Positions 20,395-29,957 are shown, counted from the first letter of the stretch. The stretch is 64,000 nt of DNA from Sphingomonas nostoxanthinifaciens (GCF_019930585.1 NZ_CP082839.1:248001-312000); one strand, 5' to 3'. The notes: a model not told the origin generated them from the letters alone. A program made the numbers and translations.

Positions 20395-23300
20395 GCGGCG
20401 TCCTCCACCGGCCGCGCATCGCGGGCGTGCGGCCGCAGTCGATCATATTGGCGCCGTATCCACATGCCGAACCGGCGCGAGATCACGTAGAAGCTCGGCG
20501 TGAACAACAGGCCGAAGCAGGTCACGCCGATCATCCCGAAGAACACCGCGATGCCGAGTGCCTGCCGCATCTCCGAGCCCGGCCCCGAGTCGATCACGAG
20601 CGGCAGCGTACCGAGGATGAACGCGACCGACGTCATCAGGATCGGGCGCAGGCGCTGCTGCGCGGCGCGCTCGGCGGCATGCTCGGGATCGAGATTGTCG
20701 TCCTCCTCATCCTGCTTGGCGAACTCGACGATCAGGATGGCGTTCTTGGCGGCGAGGCCGACGAGCACGACCAGGCCGATCTGCGTCAGGATGTTGTTGT
20801 CGCGCCCCATCACGTCGACGCCGATGATCGCGGCGAGCAGGCACATCGGCACGATCAGGATCACCGCCAGCGGCAGCACGAGGCTCTCGTAATTCGCCGC
20901 GAGCAGCAGGAAGACGAACAGCACCGCGAGGCCGAAGACGAGGATGCCGGTATTGCCGGCGCTCTGCTGCTGCAGCGCGAGCTCGGTCCACTCGAAGGTG
21001 TAGCCCGCCGGCAGCAATTTCGCCGCCAGCCCCTCCAGCGCGCGCAGCGACTGGCCCGACGAGTAGCCGGGGGCGGTGTCGCCCTGCAGCTCGGTCGCGG
21101 GATAGAGGTTGTAGCGCACCACGCGATACGGCCCGCTATCGTTGCGCAGCTTCAGCACCGCATCGAGCGGCACCATCGTGCCCGAACTGGCGCGCGCCTT
21201 CAGCTGCCCGATATCGCCGATCTCGTCGCGGAACGGCGCGTCGGCCTGTGCGGTCACGCGATAGGTGCGACCGAGGAAGTTGAAGTCGTTGATGTAAGTC
21301 GAGCCGAGATAGGTGTTGAGCGTCGAGAAGATGTTCTCCACCGGCAGGCCAAGCTTCTCGGCGCGCTCGCGATCGATGTCGGCGAACAGGCGCGGCGTCT
21401 TGGTGTTGTAGGTCGTGAAGACCGCGGCGAGGCCGGGGGTCTGGTTGGCCGCCCCCATCATCGCATAGGTCGCCTTCTCCAGACCGCGATAATCGGCGCC
21501 GCGACGATCCTCGATGATCATCTTGTAGCCGCCGCCGGTGCCGATGCCCTGGACGGGCGGCGGTGGCACGACCAGCACGAGGCCGGCGGTGACCGCGCCC
21601 AGCTTCTGGCGCAGCTCGGCGGTCACCTTGTCGGCGGCCTCGCGATCCTTCTGCGGCTTCAGCGCGACGAACATCGCCGCCGTATTGGGGGCATTGGTGA
21701 AGGTCGCGCCGTCGAAGCCGGCGAAGGCGACGGTATTCTCGGTCGCGGGGTTGGCGAGCGCGATCTTCTGCGCCGCGCGCAGCACCTCGTCGGTGCGCTG
21801 GAGCGAGGCGCCCGGCGGCATCTGGATGACGCCGATCAGATAGCCCTGGTCCTGCGCCGGGATGAAGCCGGTGGGGGTCGCATAGAAGCGCCAGCCCGCC
21901 AGCCCGATCAGGCAGACATAGGCGATGCCGACCAGCGCGAGCGTGCGCACCGCGCGCGCCGTGAACCGGCCGTAACGGTCGCTCAGCCGCTCGAAGCCGT
22001 GGTTGAAGCCGTTGGCGAAGCGCCGCGGCCAGCCGCGCCAGCCTGCGCGCGGCGTGGCGTGATGCTCCTCCGGCTTCTTCAGGATCAAAGCGGCAAGCGC
22101 CGGCGACAACGTCAGCGAGACGAAGGCGGAGATGGCGGTCGCGCTGACGATGGTGAGCGCGAACTGGCGGTAGAACTGGCCCGAAATGCCCGGGATGAAC
22201 GATGTCGGGATGAACACGCCCATCAGCACCAGCGCGATCGCGACCAATGCGCCCGACACCTCGTCCATCGTCTTGTGCGCAGCCTCGCGCGGATCGAGTC
22301 CTTCCTCCTCCATCAGGCGCGCGATGTTCTCGACCACGACGATCGCGTCGTCGACGACGATGCCGATCGCGAGCACGAGCCCGAACAATGACAGGTTGTT
22401 GAGGCTGAAGCCGAAAGCCGCCAGCACCGCGAACGCGCCGACCAGCGAGACCGGGATCGCGATGATCGGGACGATCGCCGCACGCCAGCTCTGCAGGAAG
22501 ATCAGCACCACGATCGCGACCAGCACGATCGCCTCGCCCAGCGTATGCTGCACGGCCGAGATCGATTCCTGGATGTAATCGGTCGGGTGGTACGGGATGC
22601 GATATTCCATGCCCTTGGGGAAGGACTTGGACGAGCGCTCCAGCTCGTCGCGCACCGCCTGCGCGGTGGCGAGCGCGTTGGATCCGGGCAGCTGCTGCAC
22701 GACCATCGCCACCGTCGGCACGTTCGACAGATAGGCGTTCACGCCATAATCCTGCGCGCCGAGCTCCACACGCGCGACGTCGCCCAGATGGGTGACGCGG
22801 CCCTGATCGTCGGTCCGCACGATGATGTCGCGGAATTCCTGCGGGCTCGACAGCCGTCCCTTGGTCTGGATGCCGAGCTGGAAGGCGGTGGCGCCGCGAT
22901 TGAACGGCGGCTGGCCGATCGATCCCGCCGCGACCTGCACGTTCTGCGCACGGATCGCCGCGATCACCTCGTCGACGGTCATGTTGAGCGCGGCGGCGCG
23001 ATCGGGGTCGATCCAGACGCGCATATTGTAGTCGCGTCCGCCGAACAGCTGCACGCGGCCGACGCCCTTGATGCGGCTGACCCGGTCGACGATCTGCAGC
23101 GTAGCGTAGTTGGACATGTAGGATGGCGACAGCGACTTGTCGGGCGAGATGAACATCGCCGCCATCAGGATGTCGGGCGAGTTCTTCTCGACGGTCACGC
23201 CGATCTGGCGCACCTCGTCGGGCAGGCGCGGCTCGGCGGTGGTGACGCGGTTCTGCACCAGCACCTGGCTCTGGTCGACGTTGGCGCCCTGCTCGAAGGT

Positions 23301-23582
23301 GACAGTGATCGTCAGATTGCCGTCGCCGGTCGACGAGGACGACATGTAGAGCATGTGCTCGACGCCGTTGATCGACTGTTCGAGCGGCGTCGCCACCGTC
23401 TCGGCCAGCGTCTCTGCGGTCGCGCCGGGGAAGCTCGCCGTCACGACCACGGTCGGCGGCGCGATGTCGGGATATTGGGCGACGGGCAGCAGCGGATAGG
23501 CCACCAGCCCGAACACGACGATCAGGACGGACAGGACCGCCGCGAAGATCGGCCGCTCGATGAAGAAGTGCGGAAAGCGCAT
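20391..23582 (-). CDS. RND multidrug efflux permease, HAE1/AcrB type
   Basis: This is the proton-driven inner-membrane pump. The 1063-residue protein has the expected 12-helix plan: an N-terminal FFIERPIFAAVLSVLIVVFGLVA, porter domains with the FPGATAETLAETVATPLEQ region, the fourth helix with the proton-relay aspartates (GIVVDDAIVVVENI), and the C-terminal half with GLAAKNAILIVEFA and LRPILMTS. The length is typical. It is the middle gene of the operon, 5 bases after the adaptor stop and overlapping the channel gene by 4. The substrate range cannot be read from sequence. Confidence 0.96.
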   Translation of the reverse strand: MRFPHFFIERPIFAAVLSVLIVVFGLVAYPLLPVAQYPDIAPPTVVVTASFPGATAETLAETVATPLEQSINGVEHMLYMSSSSTGDGNLTITVTFEQGANVDQSQVLVQNRVTTAEPRLPDEVRQIGVTVEKNSPDILMAAMFISPDKSLSPSYMSNYATLQIVDRVSRIKGVGRVQLFGGRDYNMRVWIDPDRAAALNMTVDEVIAAIRAQNVQVAAGSIGQPPFNRGATAFQLGIQTKGRLSSPQEFRDIIVRTDDQGRVTHLGDVARVELGAQDYGVNAYLSNVPTVAMVVQQLPGSNALATAQAVRDELERSSKSFPKGMEYRIPYHPTDYIQESISAVQHTLGEAIVLVAIVVLIFLQSWRAAIVPIIAIPVSLVGAFAVLAAFGFSLNNLSLFGLVLAIGIVVDDAIVVVENIARLMEEEGLDPREAAHKTMDEVSGALVAIALVLMGVFIPTSFIPGISGQFYRQFALTIVSATAISAFVSLTLSPALAALILKKPEEHHATPRAGWRGWPRRFANGFNHGFERLSDRYGRFTARAVRTLALVGIAYVCLIGLAGWRFYATPTGFIPAQDQGYLIGVIQMPPGASLQRTDEVLRAAQKIALANPATENTVAFAGFDGATFTNAPNTAAMFVALKPQKDREAADKVTAELRQKLGAVTAGLVLVVPPPPVQGIGTGGGYKMIIEDRRGADYRGLEKATYAMMGAANQTPGLAAVFTTYNTKTPRLFADIDRERAEKLGLPVENIFSTLNTYLGSTYINDFNFLGRTYRVTAQADAPFRDEIGDIGQLKARASSGTMVPLDAVLKLRNDSGPYRVVRYNLYPATELQGDTAPGYSSGQSLRALEGLAAKLLPAGYTFEWTELALQQQSAGNTGILVFGLAVLFVFLLLAANYESLVLPLAVILIVPMCLLAAIIGVDVMGRDNNILTQIGLVVLVGLAAKNAILIVEFAKQDEEDDNLDPEHAAERAAQQRLRPILMTSVAFILGTLPLVIDSGPGSEMRQALGIAVFFGMIGVTCFGLLFTPSFYVISRRFGMWIRRQYDRLRPHARDARPVEDAA

Positions 23583-23587
23583 GGGAT

Positions 23588-24769
23588 TTACTTCGCCGTT
23601 GCCGTCGCTGCGGGAGGGGCGGAGAGCGTTTCTCCGGGGGTGTCGTCGGGCGCGCGCGGCTTGATCTGGCCGAGCTTCGGCGTGACGGGCGCGCCGGGCT
23701 GCAGCACGGTCAGGCCGTCGAGCACGACCTGGTCGCCGGCGGCGATGCCGGTGCGGATGACGCGCAGACCCTCCACGATCGGCCCGATCGTCACTTCGTG
23801 CGGCGCGACCTTGTTGTCGGGGCCGACGACGTAGACCAGCTTGCGCGTCTGGTCGGTGCTGATCGCCTCGTCGGGCAGCAGCATCGCCTGGTATGCGCCC
23901 GAACCGAGCAGACGCGCGCGGCCGAACATGCCGGGCGTCAGCATATGATCGCCGTTGGCCAGCTCGGCATGCGCGCGGATCGTGCCGGAGCGCGGATCGA
24001 TCGCATTGTCGACGAACACCATCTTGCCGCGGTGGTGATAACCGCTCTCGTCGGCGAGCTGGATGTCGACCGGGTTGGCGGTGGAGCGCGACGATCCGCG
24101 CTGCCCCTTCTCCGCCGCGCGGACATATTTCAGGTAGAGGCTCTCGGCGCCCTCGAAGGTGAACCAGATCGGATCGAGCGTCACCACGCGGGTGAGCTGG
24201 GTCGTGTTGGCGCTGACGACGTCGCCCAGGCTGATGCGCCGATCCGAGACGCGGCCCGACACCGGCGCGCGGACGGTCGTGAACTCGACGTTGAGCTTGG
24301 CGGCATTCTGCGCCGCCTGATCGGCACGCACGTCGGCGGCGGCGGTCCGCAGGTTCGCCTGCTTGGTCTCGAGTTCCTCCTGGCTAACCGCCTGCAGGCC
24401 GCGCAATTTCTGCGCGCGATCGAGCTCGGTCTGCGCATTGGCGAGGGTCGCCTGCGCGCGGCCGGTGGCGGCAACCGCCTGCTGATAGGCGGCGACATAG
24501 GGGCGCGGATCGACGACGAACAGCACCTGCCCGGCCCTGACGTCCTGGCCGTTGCGGAACAGGATCTGCGTGATCGTGCCCGATACGCGCGGGGTGACGG
24601 TCACGTCCTGCACCGCCTCGAATCGGCCGACATAATCGTCCCAGTCGGTCACCTGGCGCAGCAGCGGCCGCGCGACCGCGACCTGCGGCGGGGGCGGCGG
24701 CGGGGGCGCTTGCCTGCCGCAGCTGGCCAACAGCGCGAGCATCAGCCCGCTCGAAAATACGCGCTTCAT
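23588..24769 (-). CDS. RND efflux periplasmic adaptor
   Basis: This is the membrane-fusion subunit linking pump to channel. The protein of about 393 residues has a lipoprotein signal (MKRVFSSGLMLALLASC-G), a proline stretch (nine in PPPPPPPPQ-like order), the lipoyl halves (VTPRVSGTITQILFRNGQDVRAGQVLF and a later RAPVSGRVSD), a coiled hairpin (LANAQTELDRAQKLRGLQAV), and beta-barrel and membrane-proximal domains. The ATG at 24769 begins the signal peptide; an upstream in-frame start at 24850 would overlap the operator. First gene of the operon. Confidence 0.94.
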   Translation of the reverse strand: MKRVFSSGLMLALLASCGRQAPPPPPPPQVAVARPLLRQVTDWDDYVGRFEAVQDVTVTPRVSGTITQILFRNGQDVRAGQVLFVVDPRPYVAAYQQAVAATGRAQATLANAQTELDRAQKLRGLQAVSQEELETKQANLRTAAADVRADQAAQNAAKLNVEFTTVRAPVSGRVSDRRISLGDVVSANTTQLTRVVTLDPIWFTFEGAESLYLKYVRAAEKGQRGSSRSTANPVDIQLADESGYHHRGKMVFVDNAIDPRSGTIRAHAELANGDHMLTPGMFGRARLLGSGAYQAMLLPDEAISTDQTRKLVYVVGPDNKVAPHEVTIGPIVEGLRVIRTGIAAGDQVVLDGLTVLQPGAPVTPKLGQIKPRAPDDTPGETLSAPPAATATAK

Positions 24770-24847
24770 ATTGTCATCCAAGGTCAGGGCGGGCCGTCGA
24801 ACGCAGTGTGCAGGTGCGGAATCAAGGGCCGGGGTGGACTGATCGGC

Positions 24848-24876
24848 CATTCTGTACCGATCGGTCTAGTAGAATG
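24848..24876. promoter_or_regulatory. Nested palindromic operator and promoter of the RND operon
   Basis: A perfect palindrome ACCGATCGGT (24856-24865) is flanked by a second inverted pair, CATTCT (24848-24853) and AGAATG (24871-24876). On the minus strand a TTGCAT hexamer and a TACAGA hexamer lie 17 bases apart with the palindrome between them, about 80 bases before the adaptor start. The ACCGATCGGT core resembles sites of TetR-type efflux repressors, but no such regulator gene is adjacent. Confidence 0.5.
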
Positions 24877-24980
24877 CAAGCGACATGATTGCCGACGTGA
24901 AACATTGCTGAACCGGTCTGCCGCAGCGCCGAAATGCGCGGGTAATGCGCGGGCGCGATCGTCGGCCGGAGGAGGCGACG

Positions 24981-25163
24981 ATGGGCGAGGACGATCATAT
25001 GCAGCCGGCGACCTGCACGACCGGGCAGCACCGCGCACGGCGCGTGCGGCTGATCTTTACCGAAGGGACGTTACGGTCGCGCTGTCGCGACTGCGGCTGC
25101 GATCTCGTGCGGACGCAGGCGACGCGGCGCTGGTATTATTCGGGGTCGCTCGGGGCGACCTGA
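24981..25163 (+). CDS. Small cysteine-rich hypothetical protein
   Basis: The 60-residue basic protein contains CTTGQH, then LIFTEGTLRSRCRDCGCDLVRTQATRRWYYSG. The CRDCGC group with the earlier cysteine could bind zinc as a small ribbon. A GGAGGAGG ribosome site sits just before the ATG at 24981, supporting translation. I do not recognise a named family. It lies alone between the divergent RND operon promoter and the 3' end of pgl. Confidence 0.6.
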   Translation: MGEDDHMQPATCTTGQHRARRVRLIFTEGTLRSRCRDCGCDLVRTQATRRWYYSGSLGAT

Positions 25164-25170
25164 AGCCCGG

Positions 25171-25875
25171 TCAGTCCGGGCTCCAGTGAATGTCGATCGG
25201 CTGCTCGAGATCGGCCAGCACGCGGCCGATCGGCAGCGTCGATCCGCTGCCGTCTTCGATCGCCTGTTCCACCAGGCCGCGCTTGGCGTCGCCGGTCAGC
25301 ACCAGCATCAGCGAGCGGGCCTGCAGGATCGCGGCCTTGGTCATCGTGACACGCGCGACCGGCGCTTCCTTGGGCAGCGGATCGGGCGTGACGCCGATCG
25401 CGCGACGCGTCTTGGGCGCGGTGAGCGCGGCCTCGGCATCCGGGCCGGGCAGGATCGAGGCGGTGTGGCCGTCGCCGCCGACGCCGAGCAGGATGAGGTC
25501 CGGCGGCCACTTCACGTCCTGCAGCCGCGCGTCGGCGGCGTTGCCGGCGGTGGCGACGTCGGGATTGTCGCCGCACAGCGGGATCACCCGTGCGCCCTTC
25601 GGCATGAAGATGCGCGCCAGCATGCCGGCGTTCGACAGCGGATCGTCGACCTTCACCAGCCGGTCGTCGACCGGGACGATCGTCACCTTCCGCCAGTCGA
25701 ACTTCATCGCCGCCAGTTTCTCGTAGGCGGCGATGGGCGTCTTGCCGCCCGACAATGCGAGCAGGCACGCCGCGCGCGCGTCGAGCGCGCTCTCGATGAT
25801 GAAGCCGATGTCGCCGGCTACGGCTTCGGCCAGTGCGGCCTTGTCGTCATGCTCCCACCATTCGGCTTCAATCAT
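25171..25875 (-). CDS. pgl: 6-phosphogluconolactonase
   Basis: Pgl hydrolyses 6-phosphogluconolactone to 6-phosphogluconate. The 234-residue protein shows LLALSGGKTPIAAYEKLA, VPVDDRLVKVDDPLSNAGM, and LGVGGDGHTASILPG, the standard lactonase motifs. It overlaps the zwf stop by 8 bases, so the two consecutive reactions are produced together. No edd or glk gene follows, unlike the common zwf-pgl-edd-glk order of sphingomonads. Confidence 0.95.
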   Translation of the reverse strand: MIEAEWWEHDDKAALAEAVAGDIGFIIESALDARAACLLALSGGKTPIAAYEKLAAMKFDWRKVTIVPVDDRLVKVDDPLSNAGMLARIFMPKGARVIPLCGDNPDVATAGNAADARLQDVKWPPDLILLGVGGDGHTASILPGPDAEAALTAPKTRRAIGVTPDPLPKEAPVARVTMTKAAILQARSLMLVLTGDAKRGLVEQAIEDGSGSTLPIGRVLADLEQPIDIHWSPD

Positions 25876-27334
25876 GCCAGCTCACTCCATCTCGTTCGGT
25901 CAGCGCGATCGCGGCGGCCGGGCCCCACGTTCCCGCCGCATAAGGCTTGGGCACCATCGAATTGGCTTCCCAGCCGTCGCGGATCGCGTCGATCCATTCC
26001 CATTGCGCCTCGACCTCGTCGCGGCGCACGAACAATGTCGGCTCGCCCTCGATCAGGTCGAGCAGCAGGCGTTCGTAGGCGATGCGACGGCGCACGTCGG
26101 CAAACGCGTTGGGCAGGCCGATGTTCAGCGGCACCTCGCGCAGGCGGATGCCGTCGCGATCGAGCCCCGGCTGCTTCGACATCATCGTCAGGCTGACATT
26201 CTCGTCCGGCTGGATCGAGATGACCAGCCGGTTGGGCTGCAGCACCGCGCCGCGCCCGGCGAACATCGAGTGCGGCACCGGCTTGAACTGGATCACCACC
26301 TCCGAGCGGCGCACGGGCAGGCGCTTGCCGGTGCGCATGTAGAAGGGCACGCCCTGCCAGCGCCAATTGTCGACATGCGCCTTCAGCGCCACGAACGTCT
26401 CGGTGTCGGACGGGCTGCCGAGCTCGTCGAGATAGCCGGGCACCGGCTGGCCCGCGACCGCGCCGGCAGTGTACTGGCCGATCACGCTCTCGCGCGCGGC
26501 GGTGTTCGCGTCGATCGGGCGGAGCGAGCGCAGCACCTTCACCTTCTCGTCGCGCACGGCAGTGGCGGTGAACTGCGCCGGGGCTTCCATCGCCACCAGC
26601 GCCAGCAATTGGAGCATGTGGTTCTGCACCATGTCGCGCAGGCTGCCCATGCCGTCGAAGTACGAGACGCGGCCTTCCAGCCCGACCGTCTCGCTGATCG
26701 TGATCTGGACATGCTCGATCGCGGTGGCGTTCCACAGCGGCTCGAACAGGATGTTGCCGAAGCGCAGCGCCAGCAGGTTCTGCACCGTCTCCTTGCCGAG
26801 ATAATGGTCGATGCGGAACGTCTGCCGCTCGGGGAAGACCGCCGCGACCGCGTCGTTGATCTCCTGGCTGGAGGCAAGATCGTGGCCTAGCGGCTTTTCC
26901 AGCGCGAGGCGCGTGGCGGGGCCGGTGAGGCCCGCCGCCTGCAGGCCGGCAATTGTCGATTCGAACAAGCTCGGTGCGGTCGACAGGAAGATGGCGAGCC
27001 CCTGATCGGCGCGCGGGCCGACGGCCTCGCCGATCGCGGCGAGCGATTCGGGCTTCGATGCGTCGGCGGCGACGTAGCGCAGCCGTCCGAGGAAGCGATC
27101 GAGCACCGCCCGGTCGAGCTTGCGATCGGCCATGATCGGCGCGAGTGCGGTCTCCGCAGTCTCACGCAGGCCGGCATCGTCGATCTCCTGCCGGGCCGTC
27201 CCGACGATGCGGAGATCGGGCGGCAGCAGCCCGTCGGCGTCGAGGCCGAACAGGCTGGGCAACAGCATGCGGCGCGACAGGTCGCCGGTCACGCCGAACA
27301 GCAGCAGCGTCTGGGCAGGTGTCGGCATCTTCAC
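25868..27334 (-). CDS. zwf: Glucose-6-phosphate dehydrogenase
   Basis: Zwf oxidises glucose-6-phosphate to the lactone with NAD(P)+, feeding the Entner-Doudoroff and pentose-phosphate routes. The 488-residue protein has the nucleotide loop LFGVTGDLSRRMLLPSLF, the active-site RIDHYLGKETVQNLL, FEPLWNA, MVQNHMLQLLALVAMEAP and PFYMRTGKRL. The ATG overlaps the M61 peptidase stop by 4 bases and the stop overlaps pgl by 8, so it sits in a tightly coupled run. Confidence 0.97.
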   Translation of the reverse strand: MKMPTPAQTLLLFGVTGDLSRRMLLPSLFGLDADGLLPPDLRIVGTARQEIDDAGLRETAETALAPIMADRKLDRAVLDRFLGRLRYVAADASKPESLAAIGEAVGPRADQGLAIFLSTAPSLFESTIAGLQAAGLTGPATRLALEKPLGHDLASSQEINDAVAAVFPERQTFRIDHYLGKETVQNLLALRFGNILFEPLWNATAIEHVQITISETVGLEGRVSYFDGMGSLRDMVQNHMLQLLALVAMEAPAQFTATAVRDEKVKVLRSLRPIDANTAARESVIGQYTAGAVAGQPVPGYLDELGSPSDTETFVALKAHVDNWRWQGVPFYMRTGKRLPVRRSEVVIQFKPVPHSMFAGRGAVLQPNRLVISIQPDENVSLTMMSKQPGLDRDGIRLREVPLNIGLPNAFADVRRRIAYERLLLDLIEGEPTLFVRRDEVEAQWEWIDAIRDGWEANSMVPKPYAAGTWGPAAAIALTERDGVSWHD

Positions 27335-29274
27335 TCCCTCGGGGCTAGCAGGGCGTCGAGCGTGCCGGGTTCCTTACCCGTCCGCTCCAGATGGGGATAG
27401 CGCAGACCGCCGTTCCAGCTCACGCCGACCGTGCGATAGATGTCGGCCTGCCGCACCAGCAGCTGGATCGGGCGGTTGCCGCCCTTGGCGGCGGTGATCG
27501 CCGTCTTCAGATCGTCGTCCGAATATGCGCGACCGTCGAGCGCGACCAGCTTGGTGCCGATGGCGAAGCCGGCCTTGAAGGCGGGGCTGTCCCACGCCAC
27601 GCGGGTGACGGTGCCGGTCTTGTCGACGACGATGCCGAGCGAATAGCTCAGGTCCATCGCCTTGCGCTTCTTCTCGTCGGAGGTCCACCAGCGTCCGGGC
27701 ACGTCGGTATAGACGAGCCGGTAGCCGCCACGCGCCAGCCAGTCGAGCGGCGGCCGCGGCGCGACGTCGTAGATGCGCGTGCGCAGGAAGGTCGCCCAGT
27801 CGTAGGGCAGCACCGCGTTCAGCGTCGCGACGACGTCGTCGAACGTATAGGTCAGCTCGCCCCAATCGCGATCGTGCGTGCCGAAGAAGGCCCGCGCGAA
27901 ATCGTCGAGCGAGCGCCTGCCGCCGGTCTTCTCGCGGATCAGGCTGTCGGCATCGAGCCACGTCAGCTGCCCCTCGCGATAATAATCCTCCGACCGCTGC
28001 CAGTTCGGCCACGGCGCCGGCGCGCGCTTGGCGATCGTCGGATCGTTGGTCGTGTCCTCGACCGATCGCCACTGGCGCCCAGCCTGATTGGCATAGGTGG
28101 CGGCGAGCCCGGCGAGCGCATCCAGCGCATCCTCCTTCGGCGCCACGCCCGAACGCGCGTCGAGCACGTTGCCCCAGAACTGGGTCTGGCCTTCATAGAC
28201 CCACAGCAGGCTGTCGCCCATCGGCCGGGCGTAATCGGGCGTCCACAGATCGGCCGGGCGACGGAACTTGCCGTCCCAGCTGTGGGTGAATTCGTGCGCC
28301 AGCACGTTGCGGCCGGCGACGTTGGCATCCCAGCCGGTGAAGAAGGCGGCGGGGACGCCATCCTCCGACGAACGATGATGCTCGAGCCCCGCGCCGCCGA
28401 GCGTGTCGGACAGCGTGAACAGGAAGTCGTAATGATTGTAATGCTGCGCGCCGAACAGCTTGATCGCCTGCTGGGTCATCGTGCGCAGCAGCTTGAGCTG
28501 GTCGGGCTTGGCGGCGAGCTGGTCGGGCCGGTCGGCGAGGATGTCGAGCGTCACGCCCGGCGCCATCTCCTCGGCGCGGGCATAAGCGCCGGCGATGGTC
28601 GGCGAGTCGATCAGCGTGTCGAGCGCGACCGGCGCATAATGGACGAGGCCGCCCTTCGCGGTCGCCACGCCCGAAGGACGGAGCGCGGTGTAGGAGGTCC
28701 AGCCATCCGGATAAGTGGCGCTGGCGTCGACCATCATGTTCCGCACGAACCAGCCGGCGGGATAGAGCAGCAGCTCGTTCCACTCGAGACTGAGCATCGC
28801 GTCGGTCATCTGGATCCGCCCCTGCGCGCCCGCGGTCGGCGACAGGAACTGGAAGGCGACGTCGAGGCTCGACACGCCCTGCGGCACGTCGAGGTGGAAG
28901 GCGGTGACGTCGACCGGGTCGCGCCGCCACGCCAGCGGCTTGCCCCCGGCCGTGATGACCAGCCCGGCCATCTTGTTGATCGGCCCCGACGGGCTGTGAT
29001 TGCCGGGCAGATATTTGGGATAGAGCAAGGTGAGCTTGCCCGGCGTGACCGGGATCGTCTCGCTCACGCGGAATATGGCGTGCGCGACGTCGGTCGCGTC
29101 GACCGCCAGCCGGATCGTGCCGGCGAACGGGATATCGCGCGCCTCGGGGATCGGCTCGCCGACGGGCACCGGCTGCGGCTTGCTGGTGCCGGTGGGGGCG
29201 TCGCTGATCTGGGCGGTGGCGGGAACGGCAGCCAAAGCGGCCGCGAGCGGAAGAGCCAAGGAGAGTCGTATCAT
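27331..29274 (-). CDS. Secreted M61-family metallopeptidase with PDZ domain
   Basis: The 647-residue protein has a signal peptide (MIRLSLALPLAAALAAVPATA) and an N-terminal beta domain. The thermolysin-like catalytic domain carries the zinc motif HEFTHSW (H327, E328, H331), preceded by LGGAGLEHHRSS, a segment characteristic of M61 glycyl aminopeptidases. A C-terminal PDZ domain follows (DSPAFKAGFAIGTKLVALDG). It probably acts in the periplasm on small peptides. The start is the ATG at 29274 at the signal peptide; the frame is open further upstream without family similarity. It overlaps zwf by 4 bases, an unusual pairing. Confidence 0.9.
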   Translation of the reverse strand: MIRLSLALPLAAALAAVPATAQISDAPTGTSKPQPVPVGEPIPEARDIPFAGTIRLAVDATDVAHAIFRVSETIPVTPGKLTLLYPKYLPGNHSPSGPINKMAGLVITAGGKPLAWRRDPVDVTAFHLDVPQGVSSLDVAFQFLSPTAGAQGRIQMTDAMLSLEWNELLLYPAGWFVRNMMVDASATYPDGWTSYTALRPSGVATAKGGLVHYAPVALDTLIDSPTIAGAYARAEEMAPGVTLDILADRPDQLAAKPDQLKLLRTMTQQAIKLFGAQHYNHYDFLFTLSDTLGGAGLEHHRSSEDGVPAAFFTGWDANVAGRNVLAHEFTHSWDGKFRRPADLWTPDYARPMGDSLLWVYEGQTQFWGNVLDARSGVAPKEDALDALAGLAATYANQAGRQWRSVEDTTNDPTIAKRAPAPWPNWQRSEDYYREGQLTWLDADSLIREKTGGRRSLDDFARAFFGTHDRDWGELTYTFDDVVATLNAVLPYDWATFLRTRIYDVAPRPPLDWLARGGYRLVYTDVPGRWWTSDEKKRKAMDLSYSLGIVVDKTGTVTRVAWDSPAFKAGFAIGTKLVALDGRAYSDDDLKTAITAAKGGNRPIQLLVRQADIYRTVGVSWNGGLRYPHLERTGKEPGTLDALLAPRE

Positions 29275-29315
29275 CGCCGCGCCTGTTGCGCCGCAGCGCC
29301 GCGCCTGTCCAGCGC

Positions 29316-29957
29316 CTAGCTGCCGCCGAGCGAGTTGATGGTGAAGGCGAGGATGCCGAGATTGAAGACGAAGGCGAGCAGGCAGTGGCCGGTCACGATC
29401 CGCCGCATCCGGCCCGAGCAGATGTTCATGTCCGACGTCTGGAACGTCATGCCGAGGCACGTCGCCAGGTAGATGAAGTCCCAGTAATCCGGCTCCTTCG
29501 TGCCGGGAAAGGTGACGCCGCCGCTGTCATTGCCCTGCGCGTCGTCCGAGTAGAACAAATGCGCATAATGCAACGTGTAGACGATGTTGCTGAACAGCCA
29601 GCACAGCACCAGCGTGGCGACGATCAGGATGACCGCCGTGGGCCGCGGCGAGCCCTTCTGCGCCAGCTCGGACGCGACCGCCACCAGCACGACGATGCTG
29701 ACCGCGCCGGTGATGACGAGCAGCAGCGCGCGGTTGGCGTCGTTGCGCTTGGCCGCCTCGCGCATGCCTTCCGCCTCGTAGCGGAGCAACGGCGCGCATG
29801 CGGCAAGGAACACGAGGGCGGCGACGTCGAACGCCGCCATCGTCCCTTCCCGCCAGCCGAGCGGCGGGATCAGCAGAAAGAGGCCGCCGGCCATCAGCAC
29901 CACGAAGGTGATGAAGCGGACCGGCGCGATGCGATTCCCCAGCCGCAGCTTCATCAT
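29316..29957 (-). CDS. DUF1345 membrane protein
   Basis: The 213-residue protein has about five membrane helices and the DUF1345 signature near the C-terminus: EPDYWDFIYLATCLGMTFQTSDM, followed by a helix ending AFVFNLGILAFTINSL. An internal SNIVYTLHYAHLFY segment also fits. The function of the family is unknown. It is encoded between the DUF3035 lipoprotein and the M61 peptidase, same strand. Two adjacent ATG codons (29957, 29954) can start it. Confidence 0.85.
   Translation of the reverse strand: MMKLRLGNRIAPVRFITFVVLMAGGLFLLIPPLGWREGTMAAFDVAALVFLAACAPLLRYEAEGMREAAKRNDANRALLLVITGAVSIVVLVAVASELAQKGSPRPTAVILIVATLVLCWLFSNIVYTLHYAHLFYSDDAQGNDSGGVTFPGTKEPDYWDFIYLATCLGMTFQTSDMNICSGRMRRIVTGHCLLAFVFNLGILAFTINSLGGS

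Noticed and set aside
18839..20446. A second long leftward frame over the efflux channel gene
   Set aside because: It is an Arg/Ala-rich frame-shifted shadow. The other frame has the lipobox and the efflux-channel motifs.
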